Source: Agrostemma githago (lineage: Eukaryota > Streptophyta > Magnoliopsida > Caryophyllales > Caryophyllaceae). Taken from it: a stretch of 64,000 nucleotides of DNA. The stretch is taken from positions 66,699,441 through 66,763,440 of the forward strand of contig OY288245.1 of assembly GCA_958450325.1 (NCBI GenBank). The letters are read 5' to 3'. The notes beneath the pieces are model-generated. The model had not been told where the DNA came from. It made no database searches and worked only from the letters and a program-made list of their open reading frames with translations. Of the stretch, positions 49,005 through 60,593 are shown piece after piece. A program made the translations under genes and the position numbers. Within the stretch, counting starts at the first letter, position 1, and the number at the start of each line of letters is the position of its first letter.

Positions 49005-50140
49005 GTAATGATTACTAAGAACTTCCCCGCTGGGCAAGGGGAATTTCGATCTTTCCCAAGAAGGAAGGTGAAGAGGTTATTCATAACATCTACCCATCCA
49101 AAGCAAGTAGCCAGTAAAAGCCGCCGACCGAACCCGATGTTAGGACATCAGCCTCACGCCGACGGCGGGGCAATTGATGGGGGTCGACTTCTGGCCGACT
49201 AGGCCTAGCCGGCCACCTCCCCCATCCGGGACCTTGCCGGCTGCCCATGAGCCCCAGCACCTGTGGGTCTCGTCTGGATCTCGTCGGCCAAGGAATGCAC
49301 CTGGACGGCAAGCCTGCCGTCGGGCTCAAGGATATCTGCACACGCCTATAAATGTGAGACCACATGCCACTAACCAAGGATTCACAAAATAAGCACAAAA
49401 GAGCACTTATCTCACTAGAATAGAGGTAAAGACTCATACTTAGACTTAATTCCACCCCAAATCCCATCACTGAGTTGAGCGTCGGAGATGCAACCTCGTA
49501 CACCCTCTGAGGCCCTTGTGTGTTGCTTGTGCGGCATCCAGACGGCAAGCTACTCGAGGAAGTGAATCAGAGAGCACCTAGGCAGCCAACACCAGTTTGG
49601 AAGGAAGAGTGTTTGGATCCCCAAACACTTGTGATTGAGAAAATACATGTTTCCTTACTCTCTTGTATGCTACTGCATAATGGCTTGTTGGTTATCTTCG
49701 TTATAAGCGAAAGCGTAGTGTAGAGATTTCTTTGACCCTCCAAGTTGAGAGAGCCCGAGCATAGCCAATGCTAGTGGATTGCGTCAACATCCTTGTCGTT
49801 CCTCCTTGATTGCCTAGACACCCTTGTACCCGACCTAACCCTAGTTCCCTTCTTATATCGTTAATCTCGTGTTTTAGCTGCTTCTTTCCTTTCTTGCGCA
49901 GCTTGTCTTAGCTTCAATTGTGGATAGTAGTTTTGTTCATCGTTTAATCATGATCATTAATCATCGTTTGACTCAAACAGTCAAACCTAATCTAGGACCT
50001 TTGCATGCTCTAGTCCGACTTAACGTCTTTGAGGAATCGCTCTGACTCACCTTATACTATCCAAGTTAGTATTAGTTGGTTTGGTTGAGATTCATGACAA
50101 ATCCCTTCCTCAGGCACTGAATATATTATAGGCCCACTGG
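49005..50140 (+). repeat. Probable solo LTR of a gypsy-type retrotransposon
   Basis: No gene is supported. A TATA-like CCTATAAATGTGAGACC (~49346-49362) is followed ~115 nt later by GAGTTGAGCGTCGGAG (~49473-49488), a combination typical of plant Ty3/gypsy LTRs near the RNA start. GC-rich upstream DNA (49110-49330) and a pyrimidine-rich end fit an LTR. I could not define the termini or a 5-bp target duplication, and no internal retrotransposon region adjoins it. Confidence 0.4.
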
Positions 50141-50512
50141 CAGGACAACAATTTTTTTTTTGTCTTCAAGATCGATAGACTTTGATACCATTATAGAAAT
50201 ATTTATATATATATATATATATATATATAGAGTAAGGCTCTTATGAGTCCTTCTCTATATATGAGTCCATGAGTCCTCATCTCATCCATTGGATGAGATG
50301 AGGATGGATGGACAAGATGCGTTGCATTAAAAAAAAAAAAGTGAAGATTTACGTTCCTAAAATAACTCACAAGAATTTAGGAAACAATAACTTCCTATCA
50401 TTCACGTTCATTATCACAATTTTCATTCCACGTTCATTCACACCTAAAAAAAAAAAAAAACTCTGATTCATTCACGCTCATTCATCGATTTTGAACTCGA
50501 AATTCTGCTACA

Positions 50513-50576
50513 ATGGATTCAATGACCGCATCATCGTCTTCAACGGTTGATATGCAACTAATCGAGTATAACAATG
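50513..50576 (+). other. Exon-like start segment inside the long-TIR element
   Basis: ATG at 50513 begins MDSMTASSSSTVDMQLIEYN and runs to a strong donor (AATG|GTGAGT at 50577). Candidate acceptors of the same phase at 50902, 51104, 51427 and 51508 each lead to a few codons (e.g. VNADSSLK, ETLLK, ETSLK) and then a stop. It may be the first exon of a lost transposon gene with duplicated second exons. A later segment (51531-51650, KGKRQGKCEKLVRINFHVE) is open but unplaced. Confidence 0.35.
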
Positions 50577-50920
50577 GTGAGTTTCAGTGTTTCATTCACG
50601 TTTTTATTCGTTTTTTCTTCATGGATTTCAATAGTCATATGGCTTTCAATTTGCGTTTTCATATCAATGTTTTATCGCGTCGAATTGCATTTTTTTTACG
50701 TCGATCTTCATGTTTATAGTGCTTTCATTGTCATTCTGTATCACAGTTCGTATCAATTTGCGTTGTTTTGATGTCATTGCGTTTTGATATCACAGTTTCG
50801 TATCAATGGTATTTTGATATCTCGATCTCTATAGATTACAGGTCTTTATGCTTTTTATTAAGATTTTTCCTGATATCCATTGATTCTATTTTTTTGATTT
50901 CAGTTAACGCAGATTCGTCG

Positions 50921-52800
50921 TTGAAGTAACATGCCTTCTGAGTTAAAGTACCACTTCATTGCAATTACAGTAACACAAATGAACATTCAGGAAAAGGGTT
51001 TTTTGATATGCTAGAGTAACGTATTGTACACGTTAGGGTAACACCACTTATGAATTACAGTAACACATTATTTGCATTGATGTAACGTTGTTTGATGATA
51101 TGCAGAAACGTTATTGAAGTAACATACCTTCTGAGTTACAGTAACACTTAATTGCAATTACAGTAACACACTGAACGTTTAGAAAAAAGGGTTTGATGAT
51201 GATGATGTTAAAGTAACATAGTGTAATAGTTAGAGTAACACAACTTATGAATTGATATAACCGTCAATTTTAATGTTGATATTGCTTTCATTGTTATTTC
51301 ATTCATCATAGTTTCCTATCAATGGTTAGTTGCTCTATCGATCTTTATAGATTCCAGGGTTTTATGTTTCTTATTTAGGTTTTCCATAATATACACTGAT
51401 ACTATTGTTTTGTTTTATATTAACGCAGAAACGTCATTGAAGTAACATACCTCCTGAGTTACAGTAACGTAAGCTTCACTGATATTATTGTTTTGTTTTT
51501 TGTTGAAGCAGACACGACACTAAAGCTTCATTGATACAGACTTCTAAGGGCAAAAGACAAGGCAAATGTGAAAAGCTTGTGCGGATTAATTTTCATGTTG
51601 AAAAGCTTGTGCGGATTAATTCGGGAGTTCAGGTTGCAGAGACAGTCCGTTTCTGGGGGGGGGGGGGGGTGGGGGGGTTGGCAAAACACAGGAACTGGAT
51701 TTTGTACACATTTTTTTACACATAGCGTTGTGCTACGTTGCAATTAACTATATATATTTATTTAATACATGTGTATTTGGTTAGAGTAACATCTCATGTC
51801 TATTGGAGTAACACCATTCGTTAGTTACAGTAACAGACATAATGCATGAAGGTAACTGAGGACAGCAACGTTGTTTAAACAATTCATTACCAAAGTAACT
51901 GAGGATAACTTGGATTAGAACCATTCATTACCAAAGTAACAACATTCACTTTTTAAAGAACCATATATAATGCGTCATTGATAATAGCATTGTTTAACTA
52001 TGAGACAAAAAATAACATCATTAATGACTTAGAGTAACATCATTTGTTCATTAAAGTAACAGTTATAATGCGTCAATGTAACACAATGATTATGAGACCA
52101 CATTTGTATATTGGGTAAACTTCATTCATTCCCATAGTAACACCGGTCGTTAATTAGAGTGACAGGAACAATTAGTCAGGGTAACAGAGTTTAACAGCGT
52201 TGTTCCATTGGTGATAATCAAAATACTAATGTACATAACAAGTTTCGAAAACGATACAAAGCATTATTCGTAATTAGAAAAAGATGACATAATTCGTTAG
52301 ACACGTTATTTTTTTCGACCCTTTGTTGGCTTGCTCTTGGGACCATCGATGATCTTTTGCCTAGCGTACACATACTTATCTACGTTATCCAACAACCGTG
52401 ATCGCACCTTGATTTGTCTCCTCCTTTTGCCATCTGAAAAGTACAATAATTATGTACAACTATTGTTACAGTTTAATCTGGTATATAAAATTAAAGTACA
52501 ACTGATACGAGTGAAAGAAATACCATATGTAAAGCTGATACGCGTTAAAGTAACACAAAGAAAGTGTTAGAGTAACATAGAGTGCAAATTAGAGTAACAC
52601 GTCTACACAATTAAATGTACCAGATTACTAGCATTCAAAGTAACGCAAAGGTGGGATTAAAAGTAACATGTCTTGTACATTACAGTAACACATGGTCGTC
52701 TTTAAAATAACATCATACATGTGTAACACTAACTGAACAACCCCTTACAGTAACACCTCAAGTTTATTACAGTAACTGAATATGCGCATTAGAGTAACAT
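50921..52800 (+). repeat. Field of GTAAC motifs with ~22-bp spacing
   Basis: I count about 26 GTAACA and at least 7 more GTAAC sites on the plus strand in ~1.9 kb, mostly within A(C/A/G)AGTAACAC/T. Within clusters, starts are 20-23 bp apart, e.g. near 51118/51139/51161, 52547/52569/52591 and 52746/52769/52791. A larger ~193-bp unit is repeated at about 50921 and 51114 (TTGAAGTAACAT), and again in part at 51437. No coding frame explains it. Confidence 0.8.
52306..52433 (-). other. Basic C-terminal exon candidate inside the long-TIR element
   Basis: On the minus strand TTTTCAG (acceptor, ending at 52434) opens a 41-codon K/R-rich segment, GKRRRQIKVRSRLLDNV, then KIIDGPKSKPTKGRKK and TAA. Basic tails of this sort occur in FAR1-like/MULE transposases and other nuclear proteins. 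No upstream exon is identified, so the gene is unknown or lost. Confidence 0.35.
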
Positions 52801-53442
52801 TCAATATATGTTAGACTAAGTATGAAGAGTAGAAGCATAGTAGAAGCATAATATGAAGTAGGTGAATTCAATTAAACTCTACAGATTCATACCCAGATAC
52901 CGCAACAATCTTTAGTGAAACCAATTAATTATAGGGCACAAACGCAGCAAAGTAAATCAATCAATAATTAGCGAGAAAATTAATGAAATCAGATACGAAT
53001 ATAAACTAAACCTAGTTCTTTAGTACAACATTCGAGTATTAATTAGCGAGTTACCTTGTATTATGCCGCCTGAAGATTATCTTTGCTGAAGTTAGAGAGT
53101 TGCTTCAACGTAGCCTTGCTTGAGTTGAAGACGGGAGGATGCGCGAGTGTGTTTTGAAAAGAAACAGAAGTCGAGCGATTGTGTTTGGGATGATGAAGGT
53201 GAAGGGTTTCATTTAGGATGTGAATGAAAAAATTGAATGTGAGGAAAAAATTGAATGTGAGGAAGTAACGTGTATTGGTTGGAGATAATTAAGGAAGGAG
53301 AGAGGATTTGATTTTATTTTTACCAAAATATGTTATTTATTGCCTTAATTACTAGAATCAATCACCACCATCCATCCCACTCTAGATCAATGGTTGTAGA
53401 TAGGACTCATGGACTCAAAAAAAATAAAAGGACTCACTTGAT

Positions 53443-53444
<2 letters not shown>

Positions 53445-53527
<83 letters not shown>
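53445..53527. repeat. (CT)n(TA)n microsatellite at transposon junction
   Basis: About 17 CT repeats (53445-53478) followed by ~24 TA repeats (53479-53527). It separates the long-TIR element from the 5' LTR of the retrotransposon, which starts at 53528. Confidence 0.95.
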
Positions 53528-53530
<3 letters not shown>

Positions 53531-55786
53531 AGACACCCACATTTTGACCGCCAGGTGTCTATAATAGGTCCCGCCAAACACCCGATGATGATAGGACGCA
53601 AACATGCTTTAATGGACTCGGACATGGGCTCGAAATCATGGATATTTGGTTTAGTCTTATTAAGGAGTACAAATCTTACAAAACCAGCCTCAAATCCAGG
53701 CCCAGTGGGTCGTTTCGAGTCAAATGAGACTAATTTGGGTCGATTCCGGCACCAGGGGTAAAACCGTCTTTTTACGACCGAGTCAAAACCCGGTCGAAAA
53801 ATATTCTCGAGACACACGAGTCAGCCGTGACACCTCACACGGCTGATTCGGTTCCAAATACTACAAAAATCAGCTTTCATAAATATTAAACAAATCCGTT
53901 TAAGGATAGAATTCGATCTCAAGTAAGAATTCTATCCGGAAACCGAATCAGACACCGACCGAGCTCCAGATACTCGGCCAAGACATCCCAAACAGCCAAA
54001 ACACTCGGCCAATTCTTCATGACAGCCGAGATACTTGGCTTCTCCACCAAGAAACGAGACTTTCGTTCCCTTTCGAACTCTCGTGTTTCCTATCCAAACC
54101 GGTATTTCTTGTCACACAAGCAAGACTACCTCGACTCCTATAAATAGGACCTCACATTCAACACAAAAAACAGATTTTGACCAACAAAAATACACATCAA
54201 TTAGTCATAAACTCATCTAGCGAAAAATAGTACAAAACAAATCCCGACATAATCCCGAAGAAGTCTCAAAGTACCGACGAAACCGCCCCATCCGGCCGAA
54301 CCGGACACCTCACACACATAAAATCGCACCATCCTAAACTCACCCACATCATCTCGACGCTCCCGTGCCTAAACCACTTTCCGACGAGCTCCATACCGAG
54401 AAAATAAAGCATGTAGGTTGAGGGTGTAAATCAAACCCGATTCTTCTCCTTTCTCTCTCTCTCTCACGTCTTTTTTTTCTTTTTTTTCGTCCGTCACTTT
54501 TTTTTACGGGTCGTCGATCGTTTTGTATTATTAATATGGGTCGTTCGTCACATATTTTTATTTCTAATAATCGACACTAAAACAAAACTATTTTCGTATA
54601 ACGTTCTTAAAATACGATATTGATTCTCTAATCAAATATCATATCTAACCAGAACTAAATTAATTAAATCTCGTTGATGCTAAAAAAATCGTTACATCTT
54701 TTTAAACAAAATACAACGATTTTAACGCGGAGAGAATTAACATCTTTTTCGTTCAAAATTCTATTTTTACTTTTCGTTCAAAACAAACTTTTTTCAAAAC
54801 CTTTTCTAAAATCATTCCGACTATTCGATATCGATTTCATAATCGAATATCGAATACAACGAATATCGAAAATATAAATCGAGTATAAATTAATCCATAT
54901 TTGTACGCGATTTATCAAAATTAATAATTTTCGAAAATCGAATCCGAGACAGCCACCCGCGCGAGTCGCGCCCCTCCCGGGCGAGTCTAGCGGGCTGCTG
55001 TAAGCCGCAGCCTTTTTTCGTTTTTTTCCGATTTTTTCCAGCATCGTTTTCTCACATAAAACAGCGGTTTTCTCGGTATATTTTCAGATTTCGACAAGTA
55101 TTTTTCGCGTGTCATAAATCTTTTTCAAAATCATGCATATTATTTATTTATGTCTTTATTCGATTTATTCATCGTTACTAACTCGTTTTCTCGTGTTTGT
55201 AGCTATTTATTTGTTTTTATTGTTTTATTAGACTTAAACGAACCTCACATGCTAAAATAACTTTGACGTTATTAGTTTAATATGCATTAAACGACTTAGC
55301 AACCCACTTAGTTATTTTTCTCACATGCTTAGGAAAATAATGTTTGCTTATCATTCAACCGTCGAACTAACCCGTGTACACCAAAAACGAACGATATCTT
55401 AGTAAAGGCCGCTAAGTGCGGGCGGGGTTGGGTGTTCTTAGTGAACTTCCCAACACGCACCTCACCCCTTACTCAGAACCATGGTTTCCGGATGTCCGAA
55501 TCCATTGGCAACGAGAGTCATTCAATACACGATATCCGATAATGTCGGTATCGGTATCGTAATGCAAAGGGACGAGCCCAATAAACTCTGACATCGGAAA
55601 TGGGCCGTATTTTGTATACGGCCCACTACGACATAGAATGGGCTCGAATGGTTCCGAATAACCACAAAATTCGGTGGCGACTCCTACTTCGATTTAAATT
55701 TCAATTTGACCATCTCATATGGAGATTCATTCGCCTCCCCAAACCCGCGCGTGCCCGCGTCGGGGTGGACCTATGTCATGTCCACA
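53528..55786 (+). repeat. 5' LTR (2259 bp)
   Basis: Starts TGTAGACACCCACATTTTGA and ends ATGTCATGTCCACA. A TATA-like CCTATAAATAGGACC lies at 54139-54153, with ACACAAAAAACAG downstream, so transcription probably starts near 54170. The 5' part is GA/TC-rich, with CGAGTC/ACTCGG phrases. Confidence 0.93.
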
Positions 55787-55788
55787 AT

Positions 55789-55807
55789 TTGGCGACTCCG
55801 CTGGGGA
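55789..55807 (+). other. Primer binding site
   Basis: TTGGCGACTCCGCTGGGGA two bases after the 5' LTR. This resembles the PBS of plant Tat/Ogre-type gypsy elements, which is generally assigned to an arginine tRNA. The tRNA identity is from memory of the family, not computed. Confidence 0.7.
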
Positions 55808-57349
55808 TCAACTGATGAGTCACTTACCATCGGCATCCCTAGGGTGAGACTCGAAAAGAAATCGTTCGAATAGTAATGTACACGTTTTAGTTCAATGGTT
55901 CATGCATAACCCAATTCTTTCCCGGGCCGGTTACTTGTGACCGACGTCCCACTATACCACGGTGCGTTCCTAAATGGACCCACTAAAGACTTCGATGGCG
56001 GAACTCGCATGGGTTTTACGGCAGGTTCTAAGACCAACTCGGCTTAGGAAGACCGTCCTAATTTGCGAGAAAGCTATCGTCGTTATAGACCCTATTCGAC
56101 CGACCGAGACTTAGACTAAGAGCATACATGGCGTCATTATACTATTTCCGTGTCTACGTGCTACCTGATCCATGTCTCGTCTTTTTCAAAATCCGTCGTT
56201 TTCAAAAAACTTGCATCTTTTTTCGAAAACTATCCATTTTTCAAACCCGGAAAGCTACCGAATTTAGGACCTATGATTTTGACTCAAAATAGCCTATTTT
56301 CTAGCCGGTATGCTGTCCAAACTTTTCAAAAAATTCAAAATCTCGGCCCGATAAACCTTTTTTTTTTTTTTTCAAAAAAAAAAGTCGGGCCTTCCAATCC
56401 GACTTTATTCGGTTTTTTTTCAAATCCAAATCCTCTTTTCAAAGCTTTCTTCTTAGGACTTCCCCGTATTTAGCAGTGTCGGGTCTTGTCATAAGTAGTT
56501 AGAGTCTATAGCGTCGAAACTCCGTCGATCTTACATCACGGGTTTCCACCCCATCCAAGTCCGCCTTATTTGACAAGGCACGACCCACCTACGTAGGACA
56601 AACTCCTACAAAGGGAAGCCCATTTACACTTTAGGGTCCAAAGTCTGGGGAATAGCTCACACGTAGGTCTTTCTTCACACGGGACTAGGCCCACTTTGCC
56701 AAATCCTAAGGAAGACCCGCCATCCACGAGTCACCCGTCCAGGAGTCAGTCTTTAGTCCCACTCGGGGGCTACCCTTCATCAGAACGGTCAATCACGGTT
56801 GCTCAAAGGGTCTTGTCTTACACGTGATGTCTCACGTATCCCATTTTCGAGCCACTTAGATGTCACACCATCTGAGTCTTACCAGAGTCTTTAGTCTCAC
56901 TCGGGGGCTGTCCTCCACCCGAGCAGTCAACCACGGTCACCTGAAGGGGTACCCTACGTTCATCCTGCACCGGCGTCCTTATGATGCCTTCTTCGAGTCG
57001 TACCTATGCTACGAACACTCGAGTCACCTAGGGTTAGGTCACCATGGTTGGGCCAAGCACGTGACACGGTCAAACACGGTCGCCCCCATTTTCGGATTCA
57101 CCCTTATGTAGCTCGAGTCCAATTCGCGGTCGTTACTTTGTCTAGGTCAACGTTCGAGTATCCCGATCCCCGAGCCTTTATCATCCCGTCATCCCGGGCC
57201 GTGTCTAATTCGACTCCTTCTCTTGCACCTGCGCAAAACCGAGCTTAGGCGAGTTCTAACACCTGTCGCTTCTTCCTACCAGGGACCCGACGAACGAGAC
57301 ACTACCTAACCACGATAAAGCCCGCGTTATCGAGAAAGGGGATATCCAA

Positions 57350-57937
57350 GGAAGCATGCTTATGCTTTCTTGCTCCATTAACAATATCTTCTCAAAAATC
57401 AATACCGCCCTAGATAACCTGGGTTCCAGGGTAGCCACCATCGAAGAGGATCTTTCAAGAGCCCAATCCCGTCTAACACAACTAGAAACGGTAAGGCAGT
57501 CAATCACCCAACTGGGCCATTTGAAGGGTGAACATTCTTACGAAACTGTCCGATACCCTCAAGATGGCAAGACCGAGAGAGGTAACCAGTCAAAGGTAAG
57601 GACATTTACCCACTTGGATATGTCCTACACTGTCGCTTTCTGAAGGTTGGTTTCGAAGGGCCTAATATTACCCCTAGGCCCAACAGCCGACTTACCCTTG
57701 GAAAGACGCTCCAAATCATGGAACGCCGAGCGTTACTGCGAATTCCACAGAGGGAGGGGACACGATACAGAGCAGTGTTGGAAACTGAAACACCTTATCC
57801 AAGATTCCCTCGATACCGGGAAAACACCCGTCATGGAAACGTTGTCGCTTGCAAAGCCCCTCATGGACTACACAGGGCCCGGTGACCAAAGCATCCAATC
57901 TACCTCCAATACATCCAAGAGTCCGGATTTGATTTAA
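57350..57937 (+). pseudogene. Gag remnant of the LTR retrotransposon
   Basis: Two short frames survive. The first (57356-57643) has a coiled-coil-like NNIFSKINTALDNLGSRVAT and EEDLSRAQSRLTQLE. The second (57647-57937) has RYCEFHRGRGHDTEQCWKLK, a C-x2-H-x4-GH-x4-C pattern that is the usual end of plant Ty3/gypsy Gag proteins. A stop at ~57641 and a lost frame separate them. Upstream capsid sequence is not recognisable. Confidence 0.7.
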
Positions 57938-60119
57938 GTCCGAGTCTGAGTCCGAGTCTAGGATATATTATTTATTCCAAAGTCAGAGTCAGAGTCAATT
58001 GTATTCTGTCATCTTTCCAAAATTCAATAAAATCAGCTTTTCTATTCCTCATATATACTTTCCTTATGTGTTTCCGAGAACATGATGAACACCGTCATAC
58101 ACTGTGAGCACATGCACGTGACTATTACAGGCACATCTATAACGACTGCAGGAAACCGAACCCGTGTTTTACTTTACCTATTCCATGTCTGACATAGAAA
58201 GCCACATAACTACCTTTAGCAGGAGCGGTATCAAATCCTATGACAAATCTAGGTAGTCTCCTAGTTTGGGTTCAAGACGGGAGGCAGGCCCATTTCCCAC
58301 CATAAACACCCATCCAACAAGATCAACCAATCCCTACCTTAGGTGTTAGTCTGACCAATAGAAAAAAACTGGACAAAAAAAAAAGAAAAATCAAAAGTCC
58401 AAGAGAAAAAGCAAAAGACCAAAACAAAAAAGCTGGCCATGATCAAAAAGAATCATCAACATCCCACGACCGGGGCTAAGAGGTCAACCCAAAGAATTCA
58501 AAAACCCATGACCGTAGTTAACGATCAACTCAAGTGAAACGGTCAATTCAAAAATTATCATTACCCGTACCATCAAATAAGGGAGAGACAGTCAAGCTGA
58601 TCAGCTAACACCACATCTAGCCTTCCCACATTACAACCCTCTAGACCTTCTCGAGACCTAGGCTAGAGACAGCTCGGATTTTTGAGGATTCAAGCTCCAT
58701 AGGATACCCTAACTATTAGGGCCAGACATGGAAATCAGATCCCGCATTATCAAACCTACCCCGATCGAAGTTCGAGTCATTATTACTCGACTTCCCCCTT
58801 TCCTACCACATTACAATACCTTACCCTCGAAGTCTTAGCTCCACAAAATCGAGCTCCAGATTTCGAATCATCAAAGTCACTTACTTCCTAGCACCACATT
58901 TCCAAAAAACATCTAAACCAGTTACCAACCCCAAACACGGGAACTCAACTTGCGGTCAGCATAGAACATGCCCAAATAGTTCACACCACCCCTGGGGGCT
59001 ACTCCGGAAAATGCTCACAGTCACAGGATCAACATCCTAACTATTCTAGCCCTTTGGTCAAGACATCATTGGGAATGCACCTAGCCTACACCATTGCTAT
59101 GGCTAGTTACACACAAAGCCCTAATAAACTAGGCACCATAATACATTTTTCAACACTGAACTACGGCTTGGTTTGATTTCACAACACGTGAATACGTAGG
59201 CAGCCTTTCAAAAGAGGCACAACCACCCACATTGACACTCATTCATAAGCACCATCATTCCGGTCACGATACTGTCATGTTCTCAGCAGCTAGCTTTGTC
59301 GTCCCGGGGGCTTCTCTTAGGCAGAAGTTCTCCATCCACTCACATAATCCAAAGACTTTCAAAAACTAGCCTCCTTTCTATAGTGTGTCCTAGTACTCGG
59401 CCAAGTCGAAGACAAGAATCTGTCAGAGACTCGAGACAACACCTACTTTGGGAACATGCCCCGAAACCAAAAAAAAAAAAAATCAAAAGAACACCAGTCT
59501 ACGGCATTGCTACCACAAAGCCCTGTCGTACGGAAACAGTCTCATTATGAGGATTCGACCGTGTTGCCACTCGTCTAGGCTACGGAATAGCGCAACTTAA
59601 GAGTCTTGTCATCTTAGGTGGCCCATCCCCTACCGAGTCACGGTCCAACCCTTAGAGAGTCCATTCGTGTCTGCCAACTCGTCCGGTCACGTCCAGAGTC
59701 GAGTCTGTCGGCATGTCTCTCTCCAAATTCTCATTTTAAAATTTGCAAAACTTAGCCATTTGAGAAAATCCCTTTCCTAGTCACCCCGGGAATAGGAATT
59801 TTTATCACACTTCATCTAGGCATACATGCCTAACCAGAGGATTTTAGAATTCCGTGTCAGAATTTGATCGGGAATCAAGTCATCCCAAGCATTCTAATTT
59901 CCAGAAAATTCAAAAAATTTCAGCGTTTCCAAATATTTTTCAAAAATTTTAAGCATTTTTTTTTTCCAAAAATCAATCAAAAATCATTTCTTCCCCAGCG
60001 CGAGTCAATGTTTTATCTGAATGTTGCATGCAAAACAGACAGGTATCCCAAGACTCCCGGAGAATTCTCAAAAGAAAATTCCCAGTGAAAATTCAAGCAA
60101 CATTTTTACTGAAGAATCA

Positions 60120-60400
60120 GATGTATCAGTAAGCGGTACATCCGCAGCCTCTAATGAAGGCTCCCGCGGTATTCCGAGGTGGGATTATCAGTAAGCGGTA
60201 TACCCACAGCTTCCAATGGAGGCTCCCGCGCAATTCTAAGATGGGATGTATCAGTAAGCGGTACACCCACAGCTTCTAATGGAGGCTCCCGAGCTATTTC
60301 GAGGTGGGATTATCAGTAAGCGGTATGCACACAGCTTCCAATGGAGGCTCCCGCGCCATACCAAGATGGATGTGTCTGTAAACAGACATACCCAAGACTT
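60120..60400 (+). repeat. 62-bp tandem repeat near the retrotransposon 3' end
   Basis: ATCAGTAAGCGGTA begins at 60125, 60187, 60250 and 60312 (62-63 bp apart), each followed by ...CACAGC(T)TC(T/C)AATGGAGGCTCCCG and AGGTGGGAT or AAGATGGGAT. Alternate units are more alike (TGTATCAG against ATTATCAG), giving a ~125-bp higher-order unit. A diverged fifth copy follows at ~60373. Confidence 0.92.
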
Positions 60401-60580
60401 TTTAAGAAAAGTCCCCGCAACATTATTGACGTCTATCCAGGTATGATTTCTATCTTATGGCTGGCGAGCCCTTCACGCAAGTCTAATGGACTCTAAACGA
60501 CCCGATCGGAAGTCTGCCAGGTCTTAATCCTCGATTGGCCAGGTAGCTACTCTGACTTTCGCCTTGTCCAAGCCTCGGTC

Positions 60581-60593
60581 AGAGTGGGGGCTC
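60581..60593 (+). other. Polypurine tract
   Basis: AGAGTGGGGGCTC immediately before the 3' LTR start (TGTAGATACC at 60594), the expected site for plus-strand DNA priming. Confidence 0.8.

Larger units (their letters stand above)
50230..53478. mobile_element. Long-TIR element inserted in TA microsatellite, possibly a FAR1/MULE-related derivative
   Basis: The left end (GAGTAAGGCTCTTATGAGTCC, then TGAGTCCATGAGTCCTCATC and GGATGGATGG) and the right end (reverse complement TGAGTCCTTTTATTTTTTTT, then GAGTCCATGAGTCCTATC and GGGATGGATGG) form diverged inverted repeats over ~85 bp. (TA)n borders both sides: 50203-50229 and 53479-53527. Contents are a short plus-strand exon-like segment (50513-50576), a K/R-rich minus-strand last-exon candidate (52306-52433), a G-run (51655-51680) and a GTAAC repeat field. 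Long TIRs and (TA)n targets recall some Mutator-like elements. Transposase is not recognisable, so the class is inferred. Confidence 0.6.

Noticed and set aside
53330..53817. ORFs on both strands across 53.3-53.8 kb
   Set aside because: They read through the (CT)n(TA)n microsatellite into the LTR start; a matching ORF recurs in the 3' LTR.
60120..60400. Regularly spaced repeats resembling a CRISPR array
   Set aside because: Direct 62-bp tandem repeats with no distinct spacers, inside a plant LTR retrotransposon.
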